From positions 124,001 to 188,000 of the forward strand of contig NZ_JAPDRA010000006.1 of the NCBI RefSeq assembly GCF_026013525.1: a stretch of DNA of 64,000 nucleotides, given 5' to 3'. Of this stretch, positions 9,192 through 17,355 are shown piece after piece; within the stretch, counting starts at the first letter, position 1; each line of letters opens with the position of its first letter. This stretch comes from Sphingomonas canadensis. Lineage in GTDB: Bacteria; Pseudomonadota; Alphaproteobacteria; Sphingomonadales; Sphingomonadaceae. The position numbers and the translations under genes were made by a program. The notes below the pieces were generated by a model. That model made no database searches. It was not told the DNA's origin and was given only the letters and a program-made list of their open reading frames with translations.

Positions 9192-9505
9192 GCGACGTCG
9201 CGCTGCTGTGGGTCACCTTCGCCAGCCGCGCGGAGGCGGAGCGCGTGGCAGAGACCGTGCTGGCCGAACGGCTGGCGGCATGCGCCAACATCCTGAACGG
9301 CTGCACCTCCATCTATCGCTGGCAGGGCGAGGTCCATCGCGGCGAGGAGGTGCCCGCGCTGTTCAAGACCACGCCGATGCTGGCCCGCCGCCTGCGCGAT
9401 CGGATCGCGGCGCTGCACGGCTATGAGCTGCCCGTAATCGAAACCTGGCCGGCCGCGGCGGGCGACGCGGTGTACGCCTGGGTATCGGCCGAGACGGGCG
9501 CCTGA
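9188..9505 (+). CDS. cutA: Divalent-cation tolerance protein CutA
   Basis: A 105-residue CutA1 protein, a small trimer with a ferredoxin-like fold linked to copper and other divalent cation tolerance. Recognisable segments are VTFASRAEAERVAETVLAERLAACANIL near the start and SIYRWQGEVHRGEEVPALFKT in the middle. LHGYELPVIETWP follows near residues 75-90. The start ATG 9188 overlaps the ctaA stop as ATGA; the longer in-frame reading upstream is not used. The stop overlaps the next ATG. The biochemical role of CutA1 is still unsettled. Confidence 0.93.
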   Translation: MSDVALLWVTFASRAEAERVAETVLAERLAACANILNGCTSIYRWQGEVHRGEEVPALFKTTPMLARRLRDRIAALHGYELPVIETWPAAAGDAVYAWVSAETGA

Positions 9506-10326
9506 TGCTGTTGACCGTGGTGGCGATCCTTGCGCCGCTCGTACAGGCCGCCAGCTTCGCCCCGCCCCCCGGCCGGCCGGTGCGCGTGATCACCGAACGG
9601 AGCGACGGCGAGGGCGAGGACCGCCGCACCTATCGCTCCGAACGCCAGATCCGCTTCACCCGCGACGGCGAGGGCTGGCGCGCCGAGGTGCGCACGCTGG
9701 CCGGTTCGGCCGACGGCGGGCCGGAGGCGCAGGCGATGTTCAGCGCGGGCTATGGCGCGCTGGCGGGCCGCACGCTGGTGTTCCGGCTCGACGCCCAGGG
9801 CCGCGCGACCGCACTCGACGATCAGGCCGGGCATTGGCAGGCGTTCTGCGACGGCGTGAAGACCCTGATCGCGATGCGGCGCGGCAAGGCGAGCCCGGAG
9901 GCGGCGCGGATGCTGGCCGACCGGGTCGCCGCCCCGCTGTGCGCGCTGCCCGCCGACCGCCAGTTCGCCACGCTCGCCTCGATGGTGGAGCAGCTCGCGG
10001 GCGGCGAGGCGGTGGCGCGGCCGGGCACGCGGCCGGCGGCGCTGAGCGCGGTTTCGCCCTTCGGCGGCCCGGTGGCGATCCAAGGCACCCAGACGATCGC
10101 CTTCGACGGGCTGCTGGTCGTCAGCACCACGCGCGGCGCCGCGGACATGGCGGGGCCGGACGGAACCTCCGGCCGCGTCGAGATCGAGCGGGTGCGGCGC
10201 CTGGACCCGCTCACCGGGCTGCTCACGGGCACCAGCGAGACGATCCGCACCAGCACCGGCGCGCGCGCGTCGGTACGCCGTTCGGAGGTGCGCGTGCGGA
10301 TCGAGCCGGAGGATGCGTGGCGCTGA
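9505..10326 (+). CDS. Hypothetical exported protein
   Basis: A 273-residue protein I cannot assign to a family. It opens with a short hydrophobic leader (MLLTVVAILAPLVQAASFAPP), consistent with export. The rest is a soluble, beta-rich-looking chain: repeated charged strands such as RTYRSERQIRFTRDGEGWRAEVRTLAG and RVEIERVRRLDPLTGLLTGTSETIRTS. This resembles periplasmic DUF-type proteins that bind hydrophobic ligands, but no motif proves it. It is coupled to cutA through TGATG, so it belongs to the ctaA-cutA operon. Confidence 0.7.
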   Translation: MLLTVVAILAPLVQAASFAPPPGRPVRVITERSDGEGEDRRTYRSERQIRFTRDGEGWRAEVRTLAGSADGGPEAQAMFSAGYGALAGRTLVFRLDAQGRATALDDQAGHWQAFCDGVKTLIAMRRGKASPEAARMLADRVAAPLCALPADRQFATLASMVEQLAGGEAVARPGTRPAALSAVSPFGGPVAIQGTQTIAFDGLLVVSTTRGAADMAGPDGTSGRVEIERVRRLDPLTGLLTGTSETIRTSTGARASVRRSEVRVRIEPEDAWR

Positions 10327-10375
10327 CGCTTGCACTATGGTATTCAGATACCCGTCAGCAAAGCCGCGCATTTGC

Positions 10376-10404
10376 TTGACTTTCCCGGGCGCTTCCGCCA
10401 ATTG
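10376..10404 (+). promoter_or_regulatory. Candidate promoter for rplM-rpsI
   Basis: TTGACT at 10376-10381 is a good -35 element. The -10 candidate AATTGC near 10400-10405 is poor, so this rests on the -35 and its position about 100 bp before rplM. Confidence 0.3.
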
Positions 10405-10481
10405 CCCGCCGTCCGCGCTACCGGAAACGGTGGCGCGCTATTGTTTATTGCGATGCGTTTCTAGCGAAAGGTCCAGGCCCC

Positions 10482-10961
10482 ATGAAGGCGCTGATGAAGA
10501 CCACCAAGGCGGTGAAGCCGGCCGAAGTGGAAAAGAAGTGGCATCTGGTCGATGCCGAAGGTCTGGTGGTTGGCCGCGCCGCGGTCGTGATCGCCAACGT
10601 CCTGCGCGGCAAGCACAAGACGAGCTTCACCCCGCACGTCGATTGCGGTGACAACGTCATCGTCATCAACGCGGACAAGGTGCGCTTCACGGGCCGCAAG
10701 CTGACCCAGAAGATGTACTATAAGCACACCGGCTATGCCGGCGGCATCAAGGAAGTCCGCGCCGACAAGGTGCTGGGCGGCCGCTTCCCGGAGCGCGTGC
10801 TTGAGAAGGCCGTGGAGCGCATGATCCCGCGCGGCCCGCTGGGCCGTCAGCAGATGCGCAACCTGCGCATCTATTCGGGCTCGGAGCATCCGCACGCGGC
10901 CCAGAACCCCGAAGTCCTCGATATCGCGGGCATGAGCCGCAAGAACAAGGTGGGCGCGTAA
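10482..10961 (+). CDS. rplM: 50S ribosomal protein L13
   Basis: An early-assembly protein of the 50S subunit. At 159 residues it is slightly longer than E. coli L13 because of a short N-terminal extension. Family landmarks are [50 protein letters not shown] (residues about 55-90) and [31 protein letters not shown]. The start ATG 10482 is 7 bp after AAAGG. It is followed directly by rpsI (TAATG junction), the universal L13-S9 operon. Confidence 0.97.
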   Translation: MKALMKTTKAVKPAEVEKKWHLVDAEGLVVGRAAVVIANVLRGKHKTSFTPHVDCGDNVIVINADKVRFTGRKLTQKMYYKHTGYAGGIKEVRADKVLGGRFPERVLEKAVERMIPRGPLGRQQMRNLRIYSGSEHPHAAQNPEVLDIAGMSRKNKVGA

Positions 10962-11509
10962 TGACCGACAATCGCCAGTCCCTTTCCGACCTCGCGTCGC
11001 TGACCCAGGCCGGCGCCGCCCCGGCCGCCCCCGCCGCGGACGAAGCCGCCAGCGCCGACGCCTATCTGGCGGGTGCCGAGGTGGTCGAGACCGCCCCGCT
11101 GCGCCAGCAGGAGCTCGACAAGTTCGGCCGCGCCTATGCCACCGGCCGCCGCAAGGACGCGGTCGCCCGCGTCTGGCTGAAGCCGGGCACCGGCAAGATC
11201 ACGGTCAACGGCCGCGATCAGGAAGTCTATTTCGCGCGCCCGACGCTGCGCCTCGTCATCAACCAGCCGTTCGGCGTCGCCGAGCGCGAGGGCCAGTATG
11301 ACGTCGTCGCCACCGTCAAGGGCGGCGGGCTTTCGGGCCAGGCCGGCGCGGTGAAGCACGGCATCGCGCAGGCGCTGTCGAAGTATGAGCCGAAGCTGCG
11401 CACCGCGGTGAAGCAGGCCGGCTTCCTGACCCGCGACAGCCGCACCGTGGAGCGCAAGAAGTACGGCAAGGCCAAGGCCCGCCGCAGCTTCCAGTTCTCG
11501 AAGCGCTAA
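10961..11509 (+). CDS. rpsI: 30S ribosomal protein S9
   Basis: S9 of the small subunit; its C-terminal tail reaches the P-site tRNA. The core (about residues 52-182) contains [31 protein letters not shown] and [20 protein letters not shown]. It ends in the invariant basic tail [11 protein letters not shown]. An Ala-rich, low-complexity N-terminal extension of about 50 residues makes the protein 182 long, against about 130 in E. coli; such extensions are common in alphaproteobacteria. The start overlaps the rplM stop. Confidence 0.97.
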   Translation: MTDNRQSLSDLASLTQAGAAPAAPAADEAASADAYLAGAEVVETAPLRQQELDKFGRAYATGRRKDAVARVWLKPGTGKITVNGRDQEVYFARPTLRLVINQPFGVAEREGQYDVVATVKGGGLSGQAGAVKHGIAQALSKYEPKLRTAVKQAGFLTRDSRTVERKKYGKAKARRSFQFSKR

Positions 11510-11574
11510 GGTCCCCGGGCGGACCGGGATTGCATCGCAATCCCCGGACCCGCCACGGCGTCAGCCAGCCAAAA

Positions 11575-11604
11575 GGGGCGGTCCGGAAACGGGCCGCCCT
11601 TTTT
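11575..11604 (+). terminator. Rho-independent terminator of the rplM-rpsI operon
   Basis: GGGGCGGTCC pairs with GGGCCGCCC around a GGAAAC loop and is followed by TTTTT at 11600-11604. An extra hairpin, GGGATTGC-ATC-GCAATCCC, lies at 11526-11544, just after the rpsI stop. Confidence 0.85.
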
Positions 11605-11605
11605 G

Positions 11606-11670
11606 CTGTAAGCTGCCCTATTTCCCGTAAGCCGCCCTTTTTCCTGTAAGAAAGCCGCGCGTCCGGCGAC
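11606..11670 (+). promoter_or_regulatory. Three 19-bp tandem repeats with ECF-like promoter upstream of the sigma gene
   Basis: TGTAAG (11607), CGTAAG (11626) and TGTAAG (11645) are spaced exactly 19 bp apart, with partly conserved spacers (CTGCCCTATTTC and CCGCCCTTTTTC). The last TGTAAG is followed after 16 bp by CGACTA (11667), the layout of an ECF sigma promoter. Transcription would begin almost at the sigma start codon (11683). Autoregulation is inferred. Confidence 0.5.
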
Positions 11671-11682
11671 TATCCCCATGCC

Positions 11683-12207
11683 ATGCAGGATAAACCGAAC
11701 CAGGACGCCCGCTACACCGCCGCCGCCCGCAGCTATGGCGCGGCGATCGAGCGGCTCGCCCGCGGATATGAGGCCGACCCGGAGCTGCGCCGCGACCTGG
11801 TGCAGGAAATCCACGCCGCGCTGTGGCGCAGCTTCGGCTATTTCGAGGGGCAATGCTCCGAACGGAGCTGGGTCTATCGCGTCGCGCATAATGTGGCGGT
11901 GACGCATGTGACGATGCGCCGCCGCCTGCGCGCCGAGGCGCTGTCGGGGCTCGACGAGATCGCCGACATCCCCGGCCCCGCCGATACCGAGGCACAGACC
12001 GGCGACCGTCGCATCGTGGACCGGCTGCTGGCCACCATCCACCGGCTGAAGCCCGCCGACCGGCAGGTGATGCTCCTCTACCTCGAAGACCTGACCGCCG
12101 CGGAGATCGGCGAGGTCACCGGGCTGTCGCCCGGCGCGGTGGCGGTGCGCATCCACCGGACCAAGGCGCTGCTGGCCCAACGCTTCGACAGGAAGGAACT
12201 GCCATGA
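11683..12207 (+). CDS. RNA polymerase sigma factor, ECF subfamily
   Basis: A 174-residue group IV sigma factor. Region 2 covers about residues 15-90 (RLARGYEADPELRRDLVQEIHAALWRSF, then the -10 recognition helix CSERSWVYRVAHNVAVTHVTMRRR). Region 4 covers about 110-165 with helix-turn-helix LTAAEIGEVTGLSPGAVAVRIHRTKALL. Region 1 and most of region 3 are absent, as expected for ECF factors. The gene overlaps the next one by ATGA; that neighbour encodes a membrane protein and is the best candidate for a cognate regulator. The three upstream TGTAAG repeats suggest it drives its own promoter. Confidence 0.88.
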   Translation: MQDKPNQDARYTAAARSYGAAIERLARGYEADPELRRDLVQEIHAALWRSFGYFEGQCSERSWVYRVAHNVAVTHVTMRRRLRAEALSGLDEIADIPGPADTEAQTGDRRIVDRLLATIHRLKPADRQVMLLYLEDLTAAEIGEVTGLSPGAVAVRIHRTKALLAQRFDRKELP

Positions 12208-12776
12208 ACGACCCCCTTCGCCACGCCTGGCAGGCAAGCGGCGACGCCGCGCTGCCCCCGATCGACCGGGTGCGCGCGGGTGCGGACCGTTTCCACCGCA
12301 TCATCCGACGCCGCAACCGCGTGGAATATGCCGCCTGCGCCTTCGTCATCCTGTTCTTCGGGCTGCGCGGGCTGACCGGGGCCGGCGATCCGGTGACGCG
12401 GGCAGGGGCGCTGCTGGTTGTGCTCGGCACGCTTGTCGTCGCATGGCAGCTCCACCGCCGCGCGCCGGCCGTGGCCCCGCCCGCCGCCGCCGCGCTGGAG
12501 CCGGTGCTGGTCCACCAGCGCGCCCAGTTGGCCCGCCAGCATGCCGCGCTGTTGCAGGTCGGCCGCTGGTACATCCTGCCGCTGGTGCCCGGCATGGCGC
12601 TGATGATGCTCGCCCCGGCGCTGATCGGCGGGCTGGGCGCGATGCCGCCGTTTCAATGGGTGGCGATCGCGATCTCCACCGCCATCTTCGGGATGGTCTG
12701 GCGTCTCAACATCCGCGCGGCGCGCGGGCTGGAACGCGCCATCGCCGATCTCGACGCGCTCGCCGCCGAGCAATAA
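12204..12776 (+). CDS. Four-helix membrane protein, possible anti-sigma or accessory factor
   Basis: A 190-residue protein with a cytoplasmic N-terminus (about 1-42, PIDRVRAGADRFHRIIRRRNRVEY) and four membrane helices (about 44-60, 67-83, 120-138 and 151-167). It ends in a short Ala/Arg-rich helix. There is no zinc-binding HxxxCxxC anti-sigma motif, so it is not a classical ZAS anti-sigma factor. Its start overlaps the sigma stop (ATGA), and sigma/membrane-protein pairs of this shape are common in sphingomonads. A regulatory role is inferred from coupling alone. Confidence 0.6.
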   Translation: MNDPLRHAWQASGDAALPPIDRVRAGADRFHRIIRRRNRVEYAACAFVILFFGLRGLTGAGDPVTRAGALLVVLGTLVVAWQLHRRAPAVAPPAAAALEPVLVHQRAQLARQHAALLQVGRWYILPLVPGMALMMLAPALIGGLGAMPPFQWVAIAISTAIFGMVWRLNIRAARGLERAIADLDALAAEQ

Positions 12777-12785
12777 AAGACGGAG

Positions 12786-13271
12786 ATGGAGATCGAAGAC
12801 CCCGTAACCGAGACGATCGTCGGCTTCCTGGCCCGGATCGGCATTCCCGTGACGATCGAGCCGGTGGCGGGCAAGACCTTCATCCCCGGCGCCCAGGTGC
12901 GTGACGGCGGGCTGGTGTTCGATCCGATGATGCTGCCCTACCCCGGCGATCTGCTGCACGAGGCGGGGCACATCGCGGTCACCGATCCGGCGCTGCGCCC
13001 CGCCCTGACAGAGGTTTCGCAGGACCCGGGCGAAGAGATGGCGGCGATCGCCTGGTCCTATGCCGCGGCGCTGGAGGCAGGCGTGGACCCGGCCGAGGTA
13101 TTCCACCCCTTCGGCTACAAGGGCGAGTCGGCGCGGCTGCTGTCGGATTTCACCGGCGGGCGCTACGTGGGACTGCCGATGCTCGAATGGTTCGGCATGA
13201 CCGCCGCCCCCGGCAAGGGAGAAGCCGCAGGCCTGCCGGAATACCCCGCCATGGCGCGATGGCTGCGCTGA
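12786..13271 (+). CDS. Small HEAGH-motif metalloprotease-like protein
   Basis: A 161-residue protein that I do not recognise by name. It contains DLLHEAGHIAVTDP (about residues 56-69), the HExxH zinc signature shared by zincin peptidases and ImmA/IrrE-type proteins. A downstream acidic helix, DPGEEMAAIAWSYAAALEAG, could supply the third ligand. There is no signal peptide, transmembrane segment or helix-turn-helix, so it would be a stand-alone cytoplasmic zincin. It starts 9 bp after the membrane protein gene and is probably the last gene of the ECF sigma operon, which suggests a stress-response role. The substrate is unknown. Confidence 0.65.
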   Translation: MEIEDPVTETIVGFLARIGIPVTIEPVAGKTFIPGAQVRDGGLVFDPMMLPYPGDLLHEAGHIAVTDPALRPALTEVSQDPGEEMAAIAWSYAAALEAGVDPAEVFHPFGYKGESARLLSDFTGGRYVGLPMLEWFGMTAAPGKGEAAGLPEYPAMARWLR

Positions 13272-13306
13272 AGGGGGTGCTTCGCACATAGGGGATTGCC
13301 TGAACG

Positions 13307-13690
13307 CTAGGGGAAGCCCGTATCGCCGTACAGCGCGTGGGTGGCTTCTATCCTGCCCCGTGCATCGGCAGTCCAGCCGATGCGAAACTGGCTGCCGCAG
13401 ATGAAGGCGTCGTATCTGATGGACGCGGTGCCACTGGTTCCTCCCGACGGGTGCTGCTGGCGCTCCACCTTAAGACCCAGATGCTCCATATATTGTGCCA
13501 GATCGCGTTCCGGGCTCCCCCCGGGAAACCGTTTTCGTACCCGCTCCTGAAGTATATCGGTGCCTTTCCGATATTCATTCCCCCATATTCCAGCGAATAC
13601 TGGATCGCTTCGAGGGTCGGCGGAACGATTATCTCCACATCCGCTCAAAAATATCGCAAATGACAGGAGCCATAGCCCATCTATCTTCAT
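13307..13690 (-). CDS. Putative lipoprotein
   Basis: A 127-residue protein with a lipoprotein signal: MKIDGLWLLSFAIFLSGCGDN, where LSGC is the lipobox and Cys 19 would be lipidated. The mature part has no recognised domain. I chose ATG 13690 because the longer in-frame reading from 13741 would bury the signal peptide. It follows the DUF4166/reductase gene on the same strand after a 79-bp gap. The upstream part of the gene is less GC-rich than the surroundings. Confidence 0.6.
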   Translation of the reverse strand: MKIDGLWLLSFAIFLSGCGDNRSADPRSDPVFAGIWGNEYRKGTDILQERVRKRFPGGSPERDLAQYMEHLGLKVERQQHPSGGTSGTASIRYDAFICGSQFRIGWTADARGRIEATHALYGDTGFP

Positions 13691-13769
13691 GACGGCAGCA
13701 TATCGAAAAGCAGCCCCGGAATACAATCGCCGGGACCGCAAGATGCCGATATGCCGTTGCCATTCTCCC

Positions 13770-15398
13770 TTAATCCACCTCCAACCACCCCGAATACCCC
13801 ACCACCTCTCCGATCAGCGGCATGCGTACCGTCACCTCGAAGCGGAAGCGGCCGTCTTCCTGCCACTCGCGGGCGGTGATGCGGGGGCCGGCCCAGCGGG
13901 GGAGCGGCAGGCCGAAGGCGCTCCAGCCGGCGAATTCCATGCGCAGCCCGTCCGCGTCCGCGGGGAGATCGAAGGCGAAGCGGAGCGGGCCGAAGCGCTC
14001 GATCGCGCGGCCGCGGCGGGCGCTCAACTCGCTGGTGAAACGGTGGCCGCCGAAATCGCGGGTCCAGCGTTCGCGGCCGTCCGCTTCGGTGAAATGGACG
14101 TGGAGCGGCACGGTGCCCGCGGGCGGCATGCCCATCATCGCCGCCAGCATCCGCGCGGCGGGCGATGTGCCGCGGCGCACCGTCCCCTCCCCACGCGCAC
14201 CGTGATCGGAGCTGACCTGGTGCATCGCGCGGACCAGCGGGGGCAGCGCGGCGAAGCGATCGCCCAGGATGCGGGCATAGAGCGGCGCGGGCAGCGCGCG
14301 CTCCGCCGTGGCGTGACGGATCGCGAGCGCGGCGAAGAGCGGCGCGAAGGCCTCCAGCGTCAGTTCGTCCCCCGCATGGCGCGCGCCGGGGGCGACGCGG
14401 CCGGCCAGCATCGCCTCCGCCAGCAGCTCGGCGGCGAGCACCGGAATCTCCGGCCCGTCGCCGTTCGACGCGACGAGGGTCCAGCGGCGCTCGACGGCGC
14501 GCCCTTCCGCCTCGCCGCTTAGCGTGACGTGCATCGCCGAACGATCTCCGCCGAAGCGCAGCGTGGCGCGATAGAGCGGCATCAGCAGCCCGCGCAGCTT
14601 CGTCAGCGAGGCGATCCAGCCCCAGCGCACCGGCCAGCTCGCCAGCCACAGCGTGCGCATCTGGAAGCCCAGCTCGGTGCCCGCGCGGAAGGTGACGGCG
14701 GGGCGGCCGGGCAGCGCTTCGGGCAGGATGGCGTGATCGGGCACGTCGGCGATGCCGGTCAGCCGGCCGCGCAGCCCGGTGCCGTCCGGCAGCAGGAAAT
14801 CCTGGCGCCGCATCTCCTGCCATCCCCAGCCGGTGGCCCAGCGCCTGCCGCGCCACAGCTTCACCGGGCGGCCGACATAACTCAGGATCGCGGCGGCGAC
14901 AGAGGGGCCGGCGCTGGCGCGGTTGGAGGCGCTGATGGCCATCTCCACCCGGTCCACGCGCGCCATGCCGGCGGCCAGTTCGCGCACCACGGCGCCCGAC
15001 AGCGCGGGAACCGAGGAAGCGCCCGAGATCACCGGCACGCCCGCGCGGCGCGCGTCCTTGTCCAGCGCGCCGATGCCGCACACGAAATCGCGCGCGTCGG
15101 CCAGGTCCAGATAGGGGATGCGCATCGCGATGCACGCCTCGGGCACGGTATGGCCACTGCCCTGGAAGGGGCCGGCGGCGTCGATCACCAGATCCGGCCG
15201 CTCGCGCGCCATCGCCAGGCCGATGCCGTTGGTGCGGTCCGCCACCAGCGGCTCGGCGCCGGGCAGCGTCGCGCTGAAGGCGGCGGCGCGCTCCATGCTG
15301 CGTCCCGCCACGATCACGCGATGCCCCCGCCCCGCCAGCCGCCGCGCCAGCCGCGCGCCGAACCCGCCATAGCCGCCGATCAGGAGGATGCGGCTCAT
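13770..15398 (-). CDS. Saccharopine-dehydrogenase-like reductase fused to DUF4166
   Basis: A 542-residue fusion. The N-terminus is a Rossmann NAD(P) domain (MSRILLIGGYGGFGARLARRLAGRGHRVIVAGRS, GxGGxG type), followed by a saccharopine reductase-like catalytic region to about residue 330. The C-terminal 200 residues (about 345-542, from LTLEAFAPLFAAL to GEVVGYSGWLEVD) look like a DUF4166 domain, the same family as the separate protein two genes upstream. Similar fusions occur across sphingomonads without a known reaction. The start overlaps the previous gene's stop (ATGA), so it is translated as part of the GbsR-regulator operon. The function is not established. Confidence 0.75.
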   Translation of the reverse strand: MSRILLIGGYGGFGARLARRLAGRGHRVIVAGRSMERAAAFSATLPGAEPLVADRTNGIGLAMARERPDLVIDAAGPFQGSGHTVPEACIAMRIPYLDLADARDFVCGIGALDKDARRAGVPVISGASSVPALSGAVVRELAAGMARVDRVEMAISASNRASAGPSVAAAILSYVGRPVKLWRGRRWATGWGWQEMRRQDFLLPDGTGLRGRLTGIADVPDHAILPEALPGRPAVTFRAGTELGFQMRTLWLASWPVRWGWIASLTKLRGLLMPLYRATLRFGGDRSAMHVTLSGEAEGRAVERRWTLVASNGDGPEIPVLAAELLAEAMLAGRVAPGARHAGDELTLEAFAPLFAALAIRHATAERALPAPLYARILGDRFAALPPLVRAMHQVSSDHGARGEGTVRRGTSPAARMLAAMMGMPPAGTVPLHVHFTEADGRERWTRDFGGHRFTSELSARRGRAIERFGPLRFAFDLPADADGLRMEFAGWSAFGLPLPRWAGPRITAREWQEDGRFRFEVTVRMPLIGEVVGYSGWLEVD

Positions 15399-15838
15399 GC
15401 GGCAAAATCCTCGCGCCGTTCGCGCACGAACGACCAGAAGACCAGCCCGCCCGCGATCCCGGCCAGGCCCAGCGCTGGCAGCGGCTGAACGCTCCAATAG
15501 GCCCGCCCTATAAACTCAGCCAGCGAGCTTGCGGAAAGCGCGTCGGGCACCAAACTAATCACCGCTGCGGGCATGACAGCGATGATGGCACCCGCAAGCG
15601 CAGCGCTCCACCAGCGGATCCGCCAACGCTGCCTGAGCAGAAGATACGCCGGGAGCGCCAGCAGCAGGAGGTGCAGCATGGCGACCGGGCTTCCGAACAG
15701 CACCGCCAGCGCCATCCAGCGCCACCACTGATCGCCGAACCCAAGGGGGTGCGGAACCGACGCCGCGATCATCAGTCCGATCACCGCCGGAGCCACGATC
15801 GCCGCCGCCACCGCGCCGGCCGCGCCGCGCCCGCTCAT
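15395..15838 (-). CDS. Small four-helix membrane protein
   Basis: A 147-residue hydrophobic protein with four predicted membrane helices (about residues 8-26, 37-66, 74-97 and 116-134). It has no catalytic motif and matches no family I recognise. Both ends overlap neighbours by ATGA, so it is translationally coupled between the stand-alone DUF4166 protein and the reductase-DUF4166 fusion. That placement suggests a membrane partner of those proteins. Confidence 0.65.
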   Translation of the reverse strand: MSGRGAAGAVAAAIVAPAVIGLMIAASVPHPLGFGDQWWRWMALAVLFGSPVAMLHLLLLALPAYLLLRQRWRIRWWSAALAGAIIAVMPAAVISLVPDALSASSLAEFIGRAYWSVQPLPALGLAGIAGGLVFWSFVRERREDFAA

Positions 15839-16542
15839 CGTTCTCCCTCCTCATCCTCGAACACCGCGAGCTGGTGGACCAGCTCGCCCAGCCAGGGATG
15901 GATCAGGTCCAGCGTGAAGGCGAACCGGCCCGCGCCCAGATCGACATGGCCGATCACCAGCCGCCCCGGCTCCAGCCAGCGCGGCAGGCGCAGGCGCCAG
16001 CGGCCGAGCTGGAGGAAATAATGATCGCCCAGGAACAACAGGCTGCCGTCCGCCGCATCCAGCCGCAGCGCGATGCCGATGCCCAGCCCCAGATACTCCT
16101 CCAGCCCGGTCGGCCCGGCGAAGCGCTTGCAGCTATGGATAACCTGGGGAAAGCCATGCGCGCGGCCATATTGACGCATCCAATACTGGCCCTTGCCGTC
16201 CTCTGCCCCGGTCACGGTGACGCTGGCCGCCACGCCGGTATCGGTGCCGAGCGGCAGCGGCGCACCGATCAGGCGGCAGGCCTGGGCGAGCAGCCAGCCC
16301 GCGCCGCGCATCCGGCATTCGGTGACCTGCCCGGCATAGGTGACGCAGGCGCCCGCGGCGACATGGCGGGCGAAGCGGCGGCGCACCGCGGGCGGCAGCA
16401 GCGCCCAGCGCGTGTCGCCCAGCAGGCGGCGGAAGGGCGCATCCCCGTCCGTGCGCACGGCCGGGCGATGCCACGAACGGCAGCGCCGCCGCACCGGCTC
16501 GCTCCACCATTCGCCTTGCCATCCGGTCGCCTGCGCGCCCAT
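15835..16542 (-). CDS. DUF4166 domain protein
   Basis: A 235-residue protein made almost entirely of one DUF4166 domain: APFRRLLGDTRWALLPPAVRRRFARHV near residues 36-60, then GWLLAQACRLIGAPLPLGTDTGV, and a long beta-rich tail (FAFTLDLIHPWLGELVHQLAVFED). The domain often lies in short-chain reductase or lipid-associated loci and has no proven activity. The gene starts 22 bp after the GbsR-type regulator, and its stop overlaps the next start. A second, divergent copy of the domain sits at the end of the reductase gene in the same operon. Confidence 0.75.
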   Translation of the reverse strand: MGAQATGWQGEWWSEPVRRRCRSWHRPAVRTDGDAPFRRLLGDTRWALLPPAVRRRFARHVAAGACVTYAGQVTECRMRGAGWLLAQACRLIGAPLPLGTDTGVAASVTVTGAEDGKGQYWMRQYGRAHGFPQVIHSCKRFAGPTGLEEYLGLGIGIALRLDAADGSLLFLGDHYFLQLGRWRLRLPRWLEPGRLVIGHVDLGAGRFAFTLDLIHPWLGELVHQLAVFEDEEGER

Positions 16543-16564
16543 CGCCGCCTCCTGTTTCCAGCGC

Positions 16565-17128
16565 CTATTTCTCGCCCTTGCCCTTCGGCAGGAACGCCAG
16601 CACCCGCTTGCCCATCGCGATCAGCATCATCAGCCGGCCGGGCGGGATCGCGATCATCTGGCGGTACCAATCGTCCATCGTGCGGACGAAGCCGTGCATC
16701 GCATCGATCCGCTCGCGCGCGACGGGCGAGATACGCGGATCGCGCGCGGCCTCGTCGGCGCAGGTCTGGAGCGCGGCCACCGCGGGATCGATCTCGCGCT
16801 CCTTGCGGCCCTGGGCGACGCGGGTCAGCATCTGCCAAAGGTCGGTCTCCGCCTCATAATGATCGCGCCGGTCGCCCAGCACGGGCACGCGCCGGATCAG
16901 CTTCCACCCCAGCAGCTCCTTCAGGCTGTTGGAGGTGTTGCTGCGCGCGATCTTCAGCGTGTCGCTGATCTCCTCGGCATGCATCGGGCGATCGCTGAGG
17001 TAGAGCAGCGCGTGGATCTGCGCGACCGAGCGGTTGACGCCCCATTGGCCGCCCATCTCGCCCCAGTGCAGCACGAACTGCTGCACCGCGGTTGGAAGCA
17101 GGTTCGTATGATCGGTAAATTCTGTCAT
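16565..17128 (-). CDS. GbsR/MarR family transcriptional regulator
   Basis: A 187-residue winged-helix regulator of the GbsR branch. The DNA-binding part is HALLYLSDRPMHAEEISDTLKIARSNTSNSLKELLGWKLIRRVPVLGDRRDHYEAE (about residues 40-95), the conserved GbsR core with a wing after the recognition helix. The C-terminal half is helical and probably dimerises. It is the first gene of the operon ahead of the DUF4166 proteins. A perfect TTCTGT-N4-ACAGAA palindrome covers its start codon, consistent with autorepression. The inducer is unknown. Confidence 0.85.
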   Translation of the reverse strand: MTEFTDHTNLLPTAVQQFVLHWGEMGGQWGVNRSVAQIHALLYLSDRPMHAEEISDTLKIARSNTSNSLKELLGWKLIRRVPVLGDRRDHYEAETDLWQMLTRVAQGRKEREIDPAVAALQTCADEAARDPRISPVARERIDAMHGFVRTMDDWYRQMIAIPPGRLMMLIAMGKRVLAFLPKGKGEK

Positions 17129-17135
17129 AACAGAA
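17120..17135. promoter_or_regulatory. Palindromic operator over the regulator start codon
   Basis: TTCTGT-CATA-ACAGAA is a perfect 6+6 dyad with the regulator's ATG (17126-17128) in its centre. It is the only clear dyad in the 227-bp gap up to 17355. Binding there would block both RNA polymerase and ribosome access. Confidence 0.5.
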
Positions 17136-17355
17136 ATATCGCAAATTCAAGGAATGGAGTCAAGCCGGCCGTGCGGGGGTCATGCACCCAGCGTTCCACG
17201 ACGGCACGCGGCCGCCGCGTTTGCGGCAGGCCGATGATATCCCAGCTTGACGCAGGGCATTGCGGGCTGCTGAGTGTTTCGCGGTGCCGGTGTCCGCGTT
17301 TCGTCCCATGTCCGGGACCGGCGCGCGGCCGCCGGACCGGGGGAGAGTATCAGGG

